Shown here: positions 14,065 to 22,313 of the stretch, piece by piece | How positions within the stretch are numbered: position 1 is the stretch's first letter | Layout: every line of letters starts with the position of its first letter | The notes under the pieces: model-generated | The model's input: the letters and a program-made list of their open reading frames with translations, nothing else | Databases searched by the model: none | Told to the model about the DNA's origin: nothing | Source: Candidatus Saccharimonadota bacterium | Lineage (GTDB): Bacteria; Patescibacteriota; Saccharimonadia; Saccharimonadales; Saccharimonadaceae | Length of the DNA: 40,372 nucleotides | Direction: 5' to 3' | Assembly: GCA_026395405.1 (NCBI GenBank) | Contig: JAPLYU010000001.1 | Span: forward strand, 210,493-250,864 | Position numbers and translations under genes: made by a program

Positions 14065-15342
14065 ATGAAAGACAAGCAGATAGAGGCACTTATTGCTGGT
14101 GAAGAGGCTAGACAGCGCGACGGACTAGAACTTATCCCAAGTGAGAATTACGTTAGTCAGGATGTGTTAACGGCACTAGGAAGCGTTTTTACGAACAAGT
14201 ACTCCGAAGGTTACCCCGGAAAGCGATATTATGGTGGACAAGAGTATACCGATCAGGTTGAACAGCTGGCAATTGATAGGGCTAAAAAACTGTTTGGTGC
14301 AGACCACGCCAACGTTCAATCTCACTCTGGAGCACCCGCCAACGAAGCTGTTTATTGTGCCTGGTTGGATCCCGGTGACACAGTGCTAGCTATGGATTTG
14401 AGCCACGGGGGCCATTTGACACACGGTGCGCCGATAACACGTAGCGCTAAATTATATAATTTCATTCGTTACAAGATGAAAAATATCGAAACCGGCGAAA
14501 TTGATTATGAAGAACTTCGACAACTGGCCTTAAAACATAAACCAAAGATTATCTTGGCTGGTTTTAGCGCTTATCCGCGCGAACTGGATTATGCGAAATT
14601 TGCAGCAATCGGCAACGAAGTCGGTGCTTTATTAATGGCTGATATGGCGCATATTGCCGGGCTAATTGTTGCTGGTGTTGCTAAAAACCCATTCGACTAC
14701 GGATTCCACGTTATCACGACTACAACCCATAAAACCCTGCGAGGACCGCGCGGAGGACTGATTTTATCGAAGGGGACCGTTAGTAGTCCACTTACAGCAC
14801 CCGAAAAGACACTTGATAACATACCAACTCTTATCGATAGGGCAGTTTTCCCCGGTATGCAAGGCGGCCCCCATATGCATTCAATCGCCGCAAAGGCCGT
14901 GGCTTTTTATGAAGCGCTGCAACCGGAATTTAAAGAATATGCCAAGCAAATAATTAAAAACACCTCGGTACTGGCTGATGAAATGCAAAAAAGAGGCTTT
15001 AAACTGGTCACGGGGGGGACTAGCAATCACCTGATACTAACTGACGTCCAAAAAAGCTTTGGAATCGACGGCAAGGTCGTCCAGACGGCCCTAGACGCCA
15101 TTGGGCTTAATGTGAACGCAAATACGACTCCGGATGATACAGCGACCATGTACAGGCCCAGTGGCGTCAGGTTGGGTACGGCGGCTATTACTACGCGTGG
15201 TTTTGTTACCAAGGATATGGAACAAATTGCTGATTGGATGAAGCAGGCGATTGAAAACCGGGATAATCCTAAAGTACTGGCCAAACTTAAAAAAGAAGTG
15301 GTAAAAGTTGCCCGAGCGCACCCAATGCCCGGCGACAAATAG
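14065..15342 (+). CDS. glyA: Serine hydroxymethyltransferase
   Basis: This 425-aa PLP enzyme converts serine and tetrahydrofolate to glycine and 5,10-methylene-THF in the cytoplasm. Clear motifs: NYVSQDVLTALGSVFTNKYSEGYPGKRYYGG near residue 30, SGAPANEAVY near 95, DMAHIAGL near 195, and the PLP-lysine motif TTTTHKTLRGPRGG near 225. The C-terminus TDVQKSFGIDG...RLGTAAITTRGF is complete. The ATG at 14065 sits 8 bases after AGGAGG. A GTG nine bases earlier is part of that site and is not preferred. It is one of the few monocistronic genes here with a real Shine-Dalgarno leader. It pairs functionally with FolD at 37105. Confidence 0.97.
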   Translation: MKDKQIEALIAGEEARQRDGLELIPSENYVSQDVLTALGSVFTNKYSEGYPGKRYYGGQEYTDQVEQLAIDRAKKLFGADHANVQSHSGAPANEAVYCAWLDPGDTVLAMDLSHGGHLTHGAPITRSAKLYNFIRYKMKNIETGEIDYEELRQLALKHKPKIILAGFSAYPRELDYAKFAAIGNEVGALLMADMAHIAGLIVAGVAKNPFDYGFHVITTTTHKTLRGPRGGLILSKGTVSSPLTAPEKTLDNIPTLIDRAVFPGMQGGPHMHSIAAKAVAFYEALQPEFKEYAKQIIKNTSVLADEMQKRGFKLVTGGTSNHLILTDVQKSFGIDGKVVQTALDAIGLNVNANTTPDDTATMYRPSGVRLGTAAITTRGFVTKDMEQIADWMKQAIENRDNPKVLAKLKKEVVKVARAHPMPGDK

Positions 15343-15359
15343 AATAACTATTATGATAC

Positions 15360-15387
15360 AAATACTTGATTTTACATGCAAGTATTT
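15360..15387. terminator. Bidirectional hairpin between glyA and a pilin gene
   Basis: The 9-bp inverted repeat AAATACTTG/CAAGTATTT has a 10-base loop and lies between convergent genes. A T-rich stretch follows on the plus side. Moderate support. Confidence 0.45.
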
Positions 15388-15407
15388 AAATTAACAATAT
15401 ACTTTTT

Positions 15408-15965
15408 TCAAGCACCTGCAGGGAAACAACCTATGTTTTGAGATCCTACATTTACAGAAACATTGCCGTTAATAGTCGGGGAAGTAGATATTTGAGTATT
15501 AGCCCAATCAAATGCATATATTTTACTGCCTGTTATATTAGTAATGTCGGCTGCAGCTGCAGGTGCAGCATTGTTGCCAAGCGTTCTAACACCGCAAATT
15601 ACGTATAAGACAGAAGATTTTGAGGCCGGAGCAGATCCCGTAATTGGAAGTACTGTACTGGTTGTTGTTCCCATTGCATCATATGTGACGCCGTTTAAAT
15701 TATAAGTTGCAGCGGGAACGAATAGGGTTGCTAGCGTGACGGGGTATTTGCCTGTGGTTGATGCTTCGGACGCGTATACGTTTATTTTTTTATTGACTGA
15801 ATTTACAGCATGTTGGCTGGACGCGGTATTTGCCTTAGCCGTTATGCCGGTATAAGAGACGACGGATATTGCTGCTAATAAGCCAATTACAACGATAACA
15901 ACTAATAGCTCGACTATAGTGAAGCCTCTTTTATTATGTTTAGTTTTGACAAATTCCTTAATCAT
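15408..15965 (-). CDS. Type IV pilin-like protein 1
   Basis: This 185-aa prepilin has a short basic leader ending KRG, then FTIVELLVVIVVIGLLAAISVVSYTG. Prepilin peptidase would cut after Gly15, the +5 Glu is present, and the N-terminal hydrophobic helix forms the pilus core. The globular domain is Ala/Thr/Val-rich, with two cysteines (VICGV near 133 and IGCFPAGA at the end) that could form the C-terminal disulfide loop. It is preceded by GAGGT and a promoter shared in sequence with the next two pilin genes. No assembly ATPase or PilC/PilM genes are in the window, so the machinery lies elsewhere. Confidence 0.88.
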   Translation of the reverse strand: MIKEFVKTKHNKRGFTIVELLVVIVVIGLLAAISVVSYTGITAKANTASSQHAVNSVNKKINVYASEASTTGKYPVTLATLFVPAATYNLNGVTYDAMGTTTSTVLPITGSAPASKSSVLYVICGVRTLGNNAAPAAAADITNITGSKIYAFDWANTQISTSPTINGNVSVNVGSQNIGCFPAGA

Positions 15966-15995
15966 TGACTACCTCTTGTTATTGGTTATGCTATT

Positions 15996-16024
15996 AATAT
16001 ACTATGCCAAATACATTTGTACAA
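15996..16024 (-). promoter_or_regulatory. Promoter of pilin 1
   Basis: Minus strand: -35 TTGTAC, 17 bp, -10 TATATT, then a leader beginning AATAGCATAACCAATAAC. Spacing and -10 are identical to those of the other two small pilin genes. Confidence 0.65.
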
Positions 16025-16082
16025 GTGAGTTTGCAATAATTTTACATATTATATTTATGAGAATGATCTTTGTTTATAAAAT

Positions 16083-16110
16083 CATAACACTCACAGTAGT
16101 GAGTGTTATG
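16083..16110 (-). terminator. Terminator after pilin 2
   Basis: A perfect 12-bp stem CATAACACTCAC/GTGAGTGTTATG with a 4-base loop, 26 bases past the pilin 2 stop. A moderate T-rich tail (ATTTTAT) follows on the minus strand. Confidence 0.65.
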
Positions 16111-16135
16111 GATTAAACAAAGCTTAAATAGTTAG

Positions 16136-16609
16136 TTAGTCGCAGGTTGGGCTAGCTATATTCATATTGCCAGCTGTTGCGGTACCTAGGTACTTATAGC
16201 CTACCGAACCAGAAAAGTCCCAATAAGCTACACACGCACCCGTAAGAGGGGCAGAGGTATCAGCTTGATATAGGATAGTAGTTGCACCGGTGGCATTAGT
16301 CAAAGCATTCAAACTACCAGCCGCTACGGTTACTCCCGTAGGTACCTTTGCCAGACCATTGTACGCTGCAAGTGTTGCTGCATTGTTTGGGTAACCAGTC
16401 TTCGTGTCATCAGCTGCGTATGTATTTGCAACACTTGCTACAGAATCAGCGTTTGCCTTTGCTGTCGAAGTGTTTGCCTTTGCTGTTATGCCAGAATAAG
16501 AGGCTACTGTTATTGCGGCCAATATTCCGATTACTACGATAACGACCAAAAGTTCAACAATCGTGAAACCGCTGTCTTTTTGTCTAGTTTTGATATTGTT
16601 TAGAATCAT
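16136..16609 (-). CDS. Type IV pilin-like protein 2
   Basis: This 157-aa prepilin has leader ...KDSG then FTIVELLVVIVVIGILAAITVASYSG, with processing expected after Gly14 and Glu at +5. The body is small and Ala/Thr-rich. The cysteines in GACVAYWDFSG (near 128) and SPTCD (C-terminus) frame a likely disulfide-bonded loop. It is closely related to pilin 3, sharing the GAC(V/I)(A/S)YWD motif and the leader sequence, so the two arose by duplication. An AGGGGG Shine-Dalgarno lies about 10 bases before the ATG. It has its own promoter and terminator, so pilin expression can be set gene by gene. Confidence 0.9.
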   Translation of the reverse strand: MILNNIKTRQKDSGFTIVELLVVIVVIGILAAITVASYSGITAKANTSTAKANADSVASVANTYAADDTKTGYPNNAATLAAYNGLAKVPTGVTVAAGSLNALTNATGATTILYQADTSAPLTGACVAYWDFSGSVGYKYLGTATAGNMNIASPTCD

Positions 16610-16641
16610 TATTGATGCCCCCTATTATTGGTTATGGTATT

Positions 16642-16670
16642 AATATACTACGTAGATGATATTAGCACAA
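16642..16670 (-). promoter_or_regulatory. Promoter of pilin 2
   Basis: Minus strand: -35 TTGTGC (16665-16670), 17 bp, -10 TATATT (16642-16647), then leader AATACCATAACCAATAATAG and GGGGG. The leader is nearly identical to that of pilin 3. Confidence 0.7.
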
Positions 16671-16710
16671 GTGTTTTATTTAAAACAATTTTATTACTTA
16701 TAAAAGCATG

Positions 16711-16737
16711 AAAGTGGCACCGTTTTGGTGCCACTTT
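16711..16737 (-). terminator. Terminator after pilin 3
   Basis: An 11-bp stem AAAGTGGCACC/GGTGCCACTTT with a 5-base loop and flanking A and T runs, 33 bases after the pilin 3 stop. It can work in both directions. Confidence 0.75.
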
Positions 16738-16769
16738 TTGTTTCGTTAAATTAATTTAAGCTGCATGGA

Positions 16770-17252
16770 CTACGTACAAGCAGCTGTGCCCGCATTATAA
16801 GCTACTGCAGCTCCTAAAAATATCTTTCCAGGTAGCCCCGTCCCCGTGTCCCAGTAAGAAATACAAGCCCCCGTCGTTCCTAAAGGTGCGTAGTAGATAG
16901 GACTAACCCCGTTAACCAGATCACCAACGACTGGGTGACCGGCGGTCGCCAGCACTGGTACGACACCATTTGGTAAGGCCGTAGAAGTATATCCGGTGAT
17001 AGCTGCAATAGTAGTAGGGAAAGCACCGTTTCCACCACCATTTGCTACTGAATCAGCCGTCTGAGCGGCGACAACTTGCATTACTGAGTTTGCATTTGCT
17101 TGTGTCTGGGATGCTTTTGCCCTTGTAGTGAAGCCAGTATAAGAAACAATTGTAATTGCTGCCAATATACCGATAACTACGATAACGACCAAAAGTTCAA
17201 CAATAGTGAAACCACGGTCCTTTCGATTAGATTTGATTTTATTTAGGATCAT
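16770..17252 (-). CDS. Type IV pilin-like protein 3
   Basis: This 160-aa prepilin has leader ...KDRG then FTIVELLVVIVVIGILAAITIVSYTG, to be cut after Gly14. The mature part carries GACISYWDTGTG near 128 and a C-terminal Cys in AGTAACT, the same frame as pilin 2. The middle section differs, being rich in Asn/Gly (ANGGGNGAFPTT). It is the paralog of pilin 2 with a duplicated promoter and leader. Sequence variation is concentrated in the surface-exposed region, as expected for pilins. Confidence 0.9.
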   Translation of the reverse strand: MILNKIKSNRKDRGFTIVELLVVIVVIGILAAITIVSYTGFTTRAKASQTQANANSVMQVVAAQTADSVANGGGNGAFPTTIAAITGYTSTALPNGVVPVLATAGHPVVGDLVNGVSPIYYAPLGTTGACISYWDTGTGLPGKIFLGAAVAYNAGTAACT

Positions 17253-17287
17253 ATTTTTCTGTGCCCCCTATTATTGGTTATGGTATT

Positions 17288-17316
17288 AATATACTACGAC
17301 GTTTATATTAGCACAA
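17288..17316 (-). promoter_or_regulatory. Promoter of pilin 3
   Basis: Minus strand: -35 TTGTGC (17311-17316), 17 bp, -10 TATATT (17288-17293). The downstream leader matches pilin 2 for about 25 bases up to the AGGGGG site. Confidence 0.7.
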
Positions 17317-17350
17317 GTGTTTTGTTTTTATAATACAATTTTGTGATTTA

Positions 17351-19462
17351 TTAAGTGCCAGTTTGCAAGGCTGAAGTGACAATCGAGATATTTGGATCAG
17401 TTAATGCGGATGAGTAATTAGTTATGCGTTGAATTGGCCCACAAAAATAATTTCCGAAAGAACTACCAATAATTGCGGTAGCATTCATACCTGTACCGGC
17501 AACTGAGTAGTTATCTGTCATTGTGCCGGGTACGCCATCAAAAAAACTTCGAACAGTACTGCCAACGCTCCAGCGCCCTAAGCGTGCATGATAGCCAGGG
17601 TTTGAATTTCCCACGGCATCAAACTTTGTTCCGACACCGTTAGTCCAGGTCGTCATATATTGCGAAGAAGAGTAGCCGCTATATCCAGTCAGATAGCCTG
17701 TGGCCCCACTCCATTGCCAGGTTCCACCATATGCAGCCGGATTTGCTCGGTATGATGAGTCGCCAGCCTCGATTGCCATCGTTCCAGTACTTACATTCCA
17801 GTTTGTCGTCGGTACGGTTACGCTGTCAGCGGCTCGAGTTGCGGACGAGGTTGTTGTGGGTATATATGAAGTGGCAAAAGGTCCTTTTTCAAGTTGAGCG
17901 GCCGACATTGAAATATCGTATGAATCCCCAGTACTTATGTTACCTGCAACTACAGCTATCCAGGCAGAAACAGTGCCTGCGGGGAATGCTGTCGATGTAA
18001 GGGAGAATCTTTGCCAGGTGTTATTTAATTGTGGTCCAACATCTGGGCCGTAGTATCCAGTAAAAGTAGAGCCGTCAACTTGGTATGCTCTAATTTCAAG
18101 AGTCACAGAAACACCGGATGCGAATCCTTTTAAATATACACTTTCGGTAGCAGTGTCGCCTGGGGCAAACCCTGGATATTGGGGGGTGTATAAATAAGAT
18201 GCTGTACCGGCATCGCTAGTAGCCGTATATGCCTCGCGTTGATAATTTGAACCGTAAACGCCACCTGCAGGTCTGGAAAAAGTTGGGGTACCGATTGTGT
18301 TTTTCCAATTATACCAATTATCTGATGTACCGTCGCTGTCGGTGTCCGCACTGTATGAAGAATTTAGCAAATAGTTTGTTCTGGCTTCCTCAATTACGGC
18401 CTCATTGCCAGTCTTACCGTCGCTTCTGGGCCTAACCCCCAAGTAATTTGCTGGAACGTCATATATTTTTTGAGTTGCCGGGTCGTATATCGTCGATGGT
18501 GTTACGCGACTGACCGTAGCCCAATTGTGTGTTACTAAATCATAGAAATTGCCAACGTGATCACCCTGTGGTGTAGCTAGCCAATCTGCTACTGGCGATT
18601 GTGGTGCTTGGTTTTTGTATGTTGAATTCAAGTTGATTGACCGAATCGAACCGGCTCGGCTGATGTCGCGTCCAGCCATTGTGGCGCCTGCAGTAATTTG
18701 AACGTTCACGGTATTAGTAGGATCCATTGCGGCCTGCCTCATTGTATCAGTCTGAGTGGCGTCACTTGCCAGAACATTTGCAGTAGTAGAGCCGGAGACG
18801 AAGTAGCTGACATTAAAGCCGCTAGGTTGTACTCCGTCAACTAACTCCTCGTCCTTGGCTGTACAAAAAGCATCCGTAATAATAGGGGAGCAGCTTGGTT
18901 TTTGCCAAGGCACACCGCATTTGGCAGAGGCATAGTCAGATGGAGCAACTGTACGTCGCCAAAGTGAACTAACGCCATTAACATTTTTTACGAAATATAT
19001 GATATTTATAGTTATTTTTGTATTTTGATTTACTAACGTGCTGGCGCAGGCGTATGGTTTGTCAATTGCGTAAACATAGTTCCGTGTTGAGGAAATCGGG
19101 TTCGAGGTTGTGGCGTAAGTGTTAAGAATTAACATCGCGCCATTTGTGGCATCGGCATTCTTGAAATTTGCCGATTGGTTGTCAAAACCCTGTGGGGATC
19201 TGATTGCTACATTATTCACCGCCAGGTAACCACTACTAGCAGCCACGTCTTGGTCTATTTGACTGAGGGCTTGCTGCACATTAAACGCCAGCGCATTCGA
19301 TCCCCTGGAAGCAATAACAGCACCAACCATATTGATAATTGCTAGTATAAAGCCGCCTAATACTATAATGACAATCGGGGCAATAATCACCATTTCGACA
19401 AGTGTAAATCCTCGACGTTTGACGACTGTGTTTGGGTATTTGATTAATTTCTTTTTATACAT
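17351..19462 (-). CDS. Large pilin-like protein with lectin-type C-terminal region
   Basis: This 703-aa protein has a type III signal: KRRG then FTLVEMVIIAPIVIIVLGG near residue 19. It would be processed and inserted like a minor pilin. The first ~200 residues resemble a PilW/PilX-like body with several cysteines (ACAST, KCGVPWQKPSCS, DAFCTAKDEE). The C-terminal ~350 residues are Gly/Ser/Thr/Tyr/Trp-rich beta sandwich-like (NYLLNSSYSADTDSDG, WQRFSLTS, SYIPTTTSSATRAADSV), as in carbohydrate-binding or phage-tail lectin modules. A tip adhesin role is inferred. It follows the 19475-20548 gene by 12 bases with AGGT as a weak Shine-Dalgarno, so it is last in the operon started at 21069. Confidence 0.75.
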   Translation of the reverse strand: MYKKKLIKYPNTVVKRRGFTLVEMVIIAPIVIIVLGGFILAIINMVGAVIASRGSNALAFNVQQALSQIDQDVAASSGYLAVNNVAIRSPQGFDNQSANFKNADATNGAMLILNTYATTSNPISSTRNYVYAIDKPYACASTLVNQNTKITINIIYFVKNVNGVSSLWRRTVAPSDYASAKCGVPWQKPSCSPIITDAFCTAKDEELVDGVQPSGFNVSYFVSGSTTANVLASDATQTDTMRQAAMDPTNTVNVQITAGATMAGRDISRAGSIRSINLNSTYKNQAPQSPVADWLATPQGDHVGNFYDLVTHNWATVSRVTPSTIYDPATQKIYDVPANYLGVRPRSDGKTGNEAVIEEARTNYLLNSSYSADTDSDGTSDNWYNWKNTIGTPTFSRPAGGVYGSNYQREAYTATSDAGTASYLYTPQYPGFAPGDTATESVYLKGFASGVSVTLEIRAYQVDGSTFTGYYGPDVGPQLNNTWQRFSLTSTAFPAGTVSAWIAVVAGNISTGDSYDISMSAAQLEKGPFATSYIPTTTSSATRAADSVTVPTTNWNVSTGTMAIEAGDSSYRANPAAYGGTWQWSGATGYLTGYSGYSSSQYMTTWTNGVGTKFDAVGNSNPGYHARLGRWSVGSTVRSFFDGVPGTMTDNYSVAGTGMNATAIIGSSFGNYFCGPIQRITNYSSALTDPNISIVTSALQTGT

Positions 19463-19474
19463 TTTTTATACGAC

Positions 19475-20548
19475 CTATGACTGGTACCTGCTTTTAATCG
19501 CATTATAGTCTTGATTAATTTCTGATGGGGTTAATGCCCTATTATATGCCAATATAACAGACATACTACCTTGCCAATAGTTTCCCGTATACCCAGTTGC
19601 AATAGATATATTAGCTGAAGTAGCAGGTATTATGCCGAAAGGATTTCCGGTAGTCGAGCTCTGTACGCCGTTAATATACCACGCTTGAGTTGTCGAACTC
19701 CTTGTCGAAGCCATAAAATTCCAAACATTCCTAGGTGTTGCGGCGCTAGCTGCCCCAACGTACGAGCCCCCGTCAGCTCCATTACTTCCGTAATATTGAT
19801 TAATACCATTCCCAGTTTCATGAGTCCAAGTACCAGCGCCACCATATGCCTGGTTCCATGGATTTCGCCTTAGGGTTGTGGCTGAATGTTTCATTACCAT
19901 TATTAAAGTTTGTCCGTTGGTGAAATATAGCGAAGAATTATTCGTAATTGTTCCATATTGATTTGTGCCATTAAAGACGATTGCTCCTCCGCCGTCAGTC
20001 GTAAACCCTGGGCCGTTAGTGAGGGTTGCGTTGTTTCCGCTGGTACTTAAATCTGTCCATGTTACTCCGGAGCCAGGATAGGATGCAGTATTACCAGCAT
20101 CTAAATCAAGGACAAGGCCAGATGTTACAATGCCAGAATTTTGGTTTGATACAAACGTCGCATTTCTGACGGTTTGTTGGGGGGTGCCGTATTTTATTGT
20201 TGCAACGACTTCCGATACGGTTTGTGGTGTGGATTCTGCAGCGTATGAACCAGAGCTGTATGGGCACATTATGGCGACAGTTACGTTCACATTCGATAAC
20301 CCGGATACAGTTATTGGTGAATTTGTCAGCGGTGTTTGTGCAGTGCAAGGATTGGTTGCCGTTGACTTGTAGCGCTGGATATAATCCGTAACAACGCTGC
20401 TGGCACTGGCCATCATTCGTGCCTCACCGCCGTTCTTGATTATGGCTGTATACAGTTCAAAACCAGAGAGCAAAAAAACAGCCGCGATAAATAAAGTAAT
20501 TAATAACTCTACTGCTGAAAAGCCTGACTGATTAGATTTATATCTCAT
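19475..20548 (-). CDS. Pilin-like protein with LamG/concanavalin-type domain
   Basis: This 357-aa protein begins with a basic leader (MRYKSNQSG) and FSAVELLITLFIAAVFLLSGFELY, a type IV prepilin signal with the +5 Glu. After a short pilin-like stretch to about residue 140, the C-terminus matches the LamG/concanavalin A-like jelly roll: LVLDLDAGNTASYPGSG, WTDLSTSGNNATLTNG, VFNGTNQYGTI, then WYINGVQSST and YNRALTPSEINQDYNAIK. Such domains bind glycans or proteins. The start codon overlaps the stop of the upstream pseudopilin (ATGA). It probably works with its neighbours as a pilus-tip adhesin. The ligand is unknown. Confidence 0.82.
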   Translation of the reverse strand: MRYKSNQSGFSAVELLITLFIAAVFLLSGFELYTAIIKNGGEARMMASASSVVTDYIQRYKSTATNPCTAQTPLTNSPITVSGLSNVNVTVAIMCPYSSGSYAAESTPQTVSEVVATIKYGTPQQTVRNATFVSNQNSGIVTSGLVLDLDAGNTASYPGSGVTWTDLSTSGNNATLTNGPGFTTDGGGAIVFNGTNQYGTITNNSSLYFTNGQTLIMVMKHSATTLRRNPWNQAYGGAGTWTHETGNGINQYYGSNGADGGSYVGAASAATPRNVWNFMASTRSSTTQAWYINGVQSSTTGNPFGIIPATSANISIATGYTGNYWQGSMSVILAYNRALTPSEINQDYNAIKSRYQS

Positions 20549-21069
20549 TGGTTTAAACTTGTCACCATAATTACATTATTATCAACCTCTTGCCTATAAA
20601 ACAGATTGAATTTGCGGCACTCCACGGCATCATTACATAACGTCCCGTCACTATGCAAAGGTTGATAGACGTATTGATTGATATTTGGCTGTGGAGTTAC
20701 TCCCGCGGTCGTTTGAACGCAGGCTCCAGAACAGCTAGCAGGTATAAATGTTTGAGTTGGAGTCATTGGGTCGGTTAAACCTGGGGCCGTCAGCGAATCG
20801 GTGTCGACATCACGTAGAGCCGTTGTCATGGCATTCTGAGTTGCTGTAATCGAGGTCGAGGGATATCCGCCAACATCCGTGCTGTTGTCTGTGCCGGACG
20901 TGTAATATGCTTCTAGTTGCTGAGCGATTGATTCCACGTCGGTTTTTCGTTCAGTGTCACGTCCATTAGCCTGAGAACTTCGCAAATTCACAACGCCCAA
21001 GGCTATTAAAGCGGCCATTACTGTAATAACAATAACCAACTCAATGATAGTAAACCCACGACGTCGCAT
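20545..21069 (-). CDS. Type II secretion/type IV pilus pseudopilin (GspG/H-like)
   Basis: A 174-aa protein from the chosen ATG: MRRRG then FTIIELVIVITVMAALIALGVVNL, with cleavage after Gly5. The following region RDTERKTDVESIAQQLEAYYTSG and the later YP...ALRDVDTDSLTAPGLTDPMTP resemble GspG-type pseudopilins. Two Cys lie close together in PASCSGACVQ, and two more in LCNDAVECRKF. An upstream in-frame ATG at 21105 would lie within the promoter, since TTGCGA/17 bp/TATGAT ends 7 bases before the ATG at 21069. This makes it the leaderless first gene of a three-gene operon with two large pilin-like adhesins. Confidence 0.83.
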   Translation of the reverse strand: MRRRGFTIIELVIVITVMAALIALGVVNLRSSQANGRDTERKTDVESIAQQLEAYYTSGTDNSTDVGGYPSTSITATQNAMTTALRDVDTDSLTAPGLTDPMTPTQTFIPASCSGACVQTTAGVTPQPNINQYVYQPLHSDGTLCNDAVECRKFNLFYRQEVDNNVIMVTSLNQ

Positions 21070-21076
21070 ATGTATA

Positions 21077-21105
21077 ATCATAAACGTCTTAGGGTCAAAT
21101 CGCAA
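21077..21105 (-). promoter_or_regulatory. Promoter of the pseudopilin operon
   Basis: Minus strand: -35 TTGCGA (21100-21105), exactly 17 bp, -10 TATGAT (21077-21082). The -10 ends 7 bases before the ATG at 21069, which sets the start and predicts a leaderless mRNA. Confidence 0.6.
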
Positions 21106-21121
21106 GCGGTTTTCAAGCGGT

Positions 21122-22141
21122 CTAAATCTCTAGTGGCTCTTGTTGTATCTGGACGCGGAATTTGTCACGTATTTTGCCAATAATCTCATCTCTTGCAGCA
21201 GCGAGGTCGCTGTACGATTTTGCGGATTCGTTAACTAAAACCAGGGCATTTCTGTCGAATATCCTAATTCCATGGGATATAGTACCTTTTAATCCGGCTT
21301 TTTCAATTAACCAGCCCGTTGGGATTTTATATTTATCGTCACCCAAATCAAAAATCGGGATATCAAGATATTGATTGCTTAAATCGTCAACTTGCCATTT
21401 CTCGACAATTGCGTTTTTAAAGAATGACCCGCTATTTGGCACGGTATCAGGGTCGGGTAGTCTGTTTTTACGTATTTCTATGACCGCATCTCTGATTACG
21501 TCAGTAGTATATATTTTAATCTGGTGTTCGTCCAAATATTTTTGAAGCGAGTCATAAAACGGTGGGGCAGGCTGGTTTTTTGATAATTTTATTGTAATAG
21601 AAGTTATGACATATCGGCCTTTTGCTTTACCGCGGAAAATGCTATCTCGGTAAGCAAAGCCGCAATCATCGCGTCTTAATGTTACAAAAGCGTCAGTTTC
21701 GCTGTCATATGCTTCTAGGCTTTGCAGGGTGTCGGCAATTTCCTGATTGTATGCTCCAACATTTTGTACAGGTGCTGCGCCGGCTGTCCCGGGAATTGCA
21801 GACATGGTTTCAATTCCGGAAAGTCTCATGTCGACCGTTCTTTTGACAACTGAATCCCACTCTTCGCCGGCACCGATTTTTATAATCGCGTTATTAATAT
21901 CATCAGCAATCACTTCAAAACCTGGTATGCGCATTCGAATAACGATACCATTAAAGCCTTCATCTTTGGCAATAACGTTGCTTCCGCCACCTAGAATAAA
22001 TATCGGTAAATTTTGAGATTTGGCGTTTCTATACACTTTTTGGATATCGTCCGGTGTGCGAGCTTCGGTCATGAAACGGGCATTGCCACCGATTTTCATC
22101 GTGGTGTAATTTTTTAGTGGTATATTTGTGTGAATTTCCAT
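21122..22141 (-). CDS. murB: UDP-N-acetylenolpyruvoylglucosamine reductase
   Basis: This FAD-dependent enzyme of about 339 aa reduces enolpyruvyl-UDP-GlcNAc with NADPH to UDP-MurNAc, the step after MurA. Motifs: NIPLKNYTTMKIGGNARF at the N-terminus, LGGGSNVIAKDEGFNG for FAD binding, IPGTAGAAPVQNVGAYNQEI near residue 120, FAYRDSIFRGK near 165, and PNSGSFFKN near 250 carrying the catalytic Ser. ALVLVNESAKSYSDL near the end carries the late Glu. Two ATGs fit: 22147 lies 4 bases after TATAAT and 22141 lies 10 bases after it. The second gives the usual MEIHTNIPL start and a leader of about 3 bases. Confidence 0.93.
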   Translation of the reverse strand: MEIHTNIPLKNYTTMKIGGNARFMTEARTPDDIQKVYRNAKSQNLPIFILGGGSNVIAKDEGFNGIVIRMRIPGFEVIADDINNAIIKIGAGEEWDSVVKRTVDMRLSGIETMSAIPGTAGAAPVQNVGAYNQEIADTLQSLEAYDSETDAFVTLRRDDCGFAYRDSIFRGKAKGRYVITSITIKLSKNQPAPPFYDSLQKYLDEHQIKIYTTDVIRDAVIEIRKNRLPDPDTVPNSGSFFKNAIVEKWQVDDLSNQYLDIPIFDLGDDKYKIPTGWLIEKAGLKGTISHGIRIFDRNALVLVNESAKSYSDLAAARDEIIGKIRDKFRVQIQQEPLEI

Positions 22142-22147
22142 ATGCAT

Positions 22148-22196
22148 AATTATTATAGCTCAAGACAGCCATGCATGGTATAATTACCTCTGGTAC
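22148..22196. promoter_or_regulatory. Divergent promoters of murB (minus) and tRNA-Arg(TCG) (plus)
   Basis: TATAAT reads minus at 22152-22157 for murB and plus at 22179-22184 for the tRNA, 12 bases before the mature tRNA start. The tRNA promoter has no convincing -35. Confidence 0.55.
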
Positions 22197-22273
22197 GCAC
22201 CCGTAGCTCAGTGGATTAGAGCATCTGTCTTCGGAACAGAGGGTCGGCGGTTCGAATCCGTCCGGGTGTACCA
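22197..22273 (+). tRNA. tRNA-Arg(TCG)
   Basis: The acceptor GCACCCG pairs with CGGGTGT (G1-T72 pair as in the other tRNA-Arg here), then ACCA. The anticodon stem TCTGT/ACAGA with loop CTTCGGA gives TCG. The T-arm is GGCGGTTCGAATCCGTC. It is followed by a trailer hairpin using its CCA end and by several T-arm copies. Confidence 0.95.
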
Positions 22274-22313
22274 AAATAAAGACCCCATCACCGATGGGAT
22301 TTTTATTTTGGTA
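22269..22313 (+). terminator. Trailer hairpin of tRNA-Arg(TCG)
   Basis: The outer stem TACCAAAATAAA/TTTATTTTGGTA pairs the tRNA's own ACCA end. The inner stem is CCCATC/GATGGG with a T-rich descending side. Likely terminator and 3' processing structure. Confidence 0.7.

Noticed and set aside
17700-18435. Plus-strand frames within the large pilin gene
   Set aside because: They are antisense shadows of a long, well-supported minus-strand gene and have no family features.
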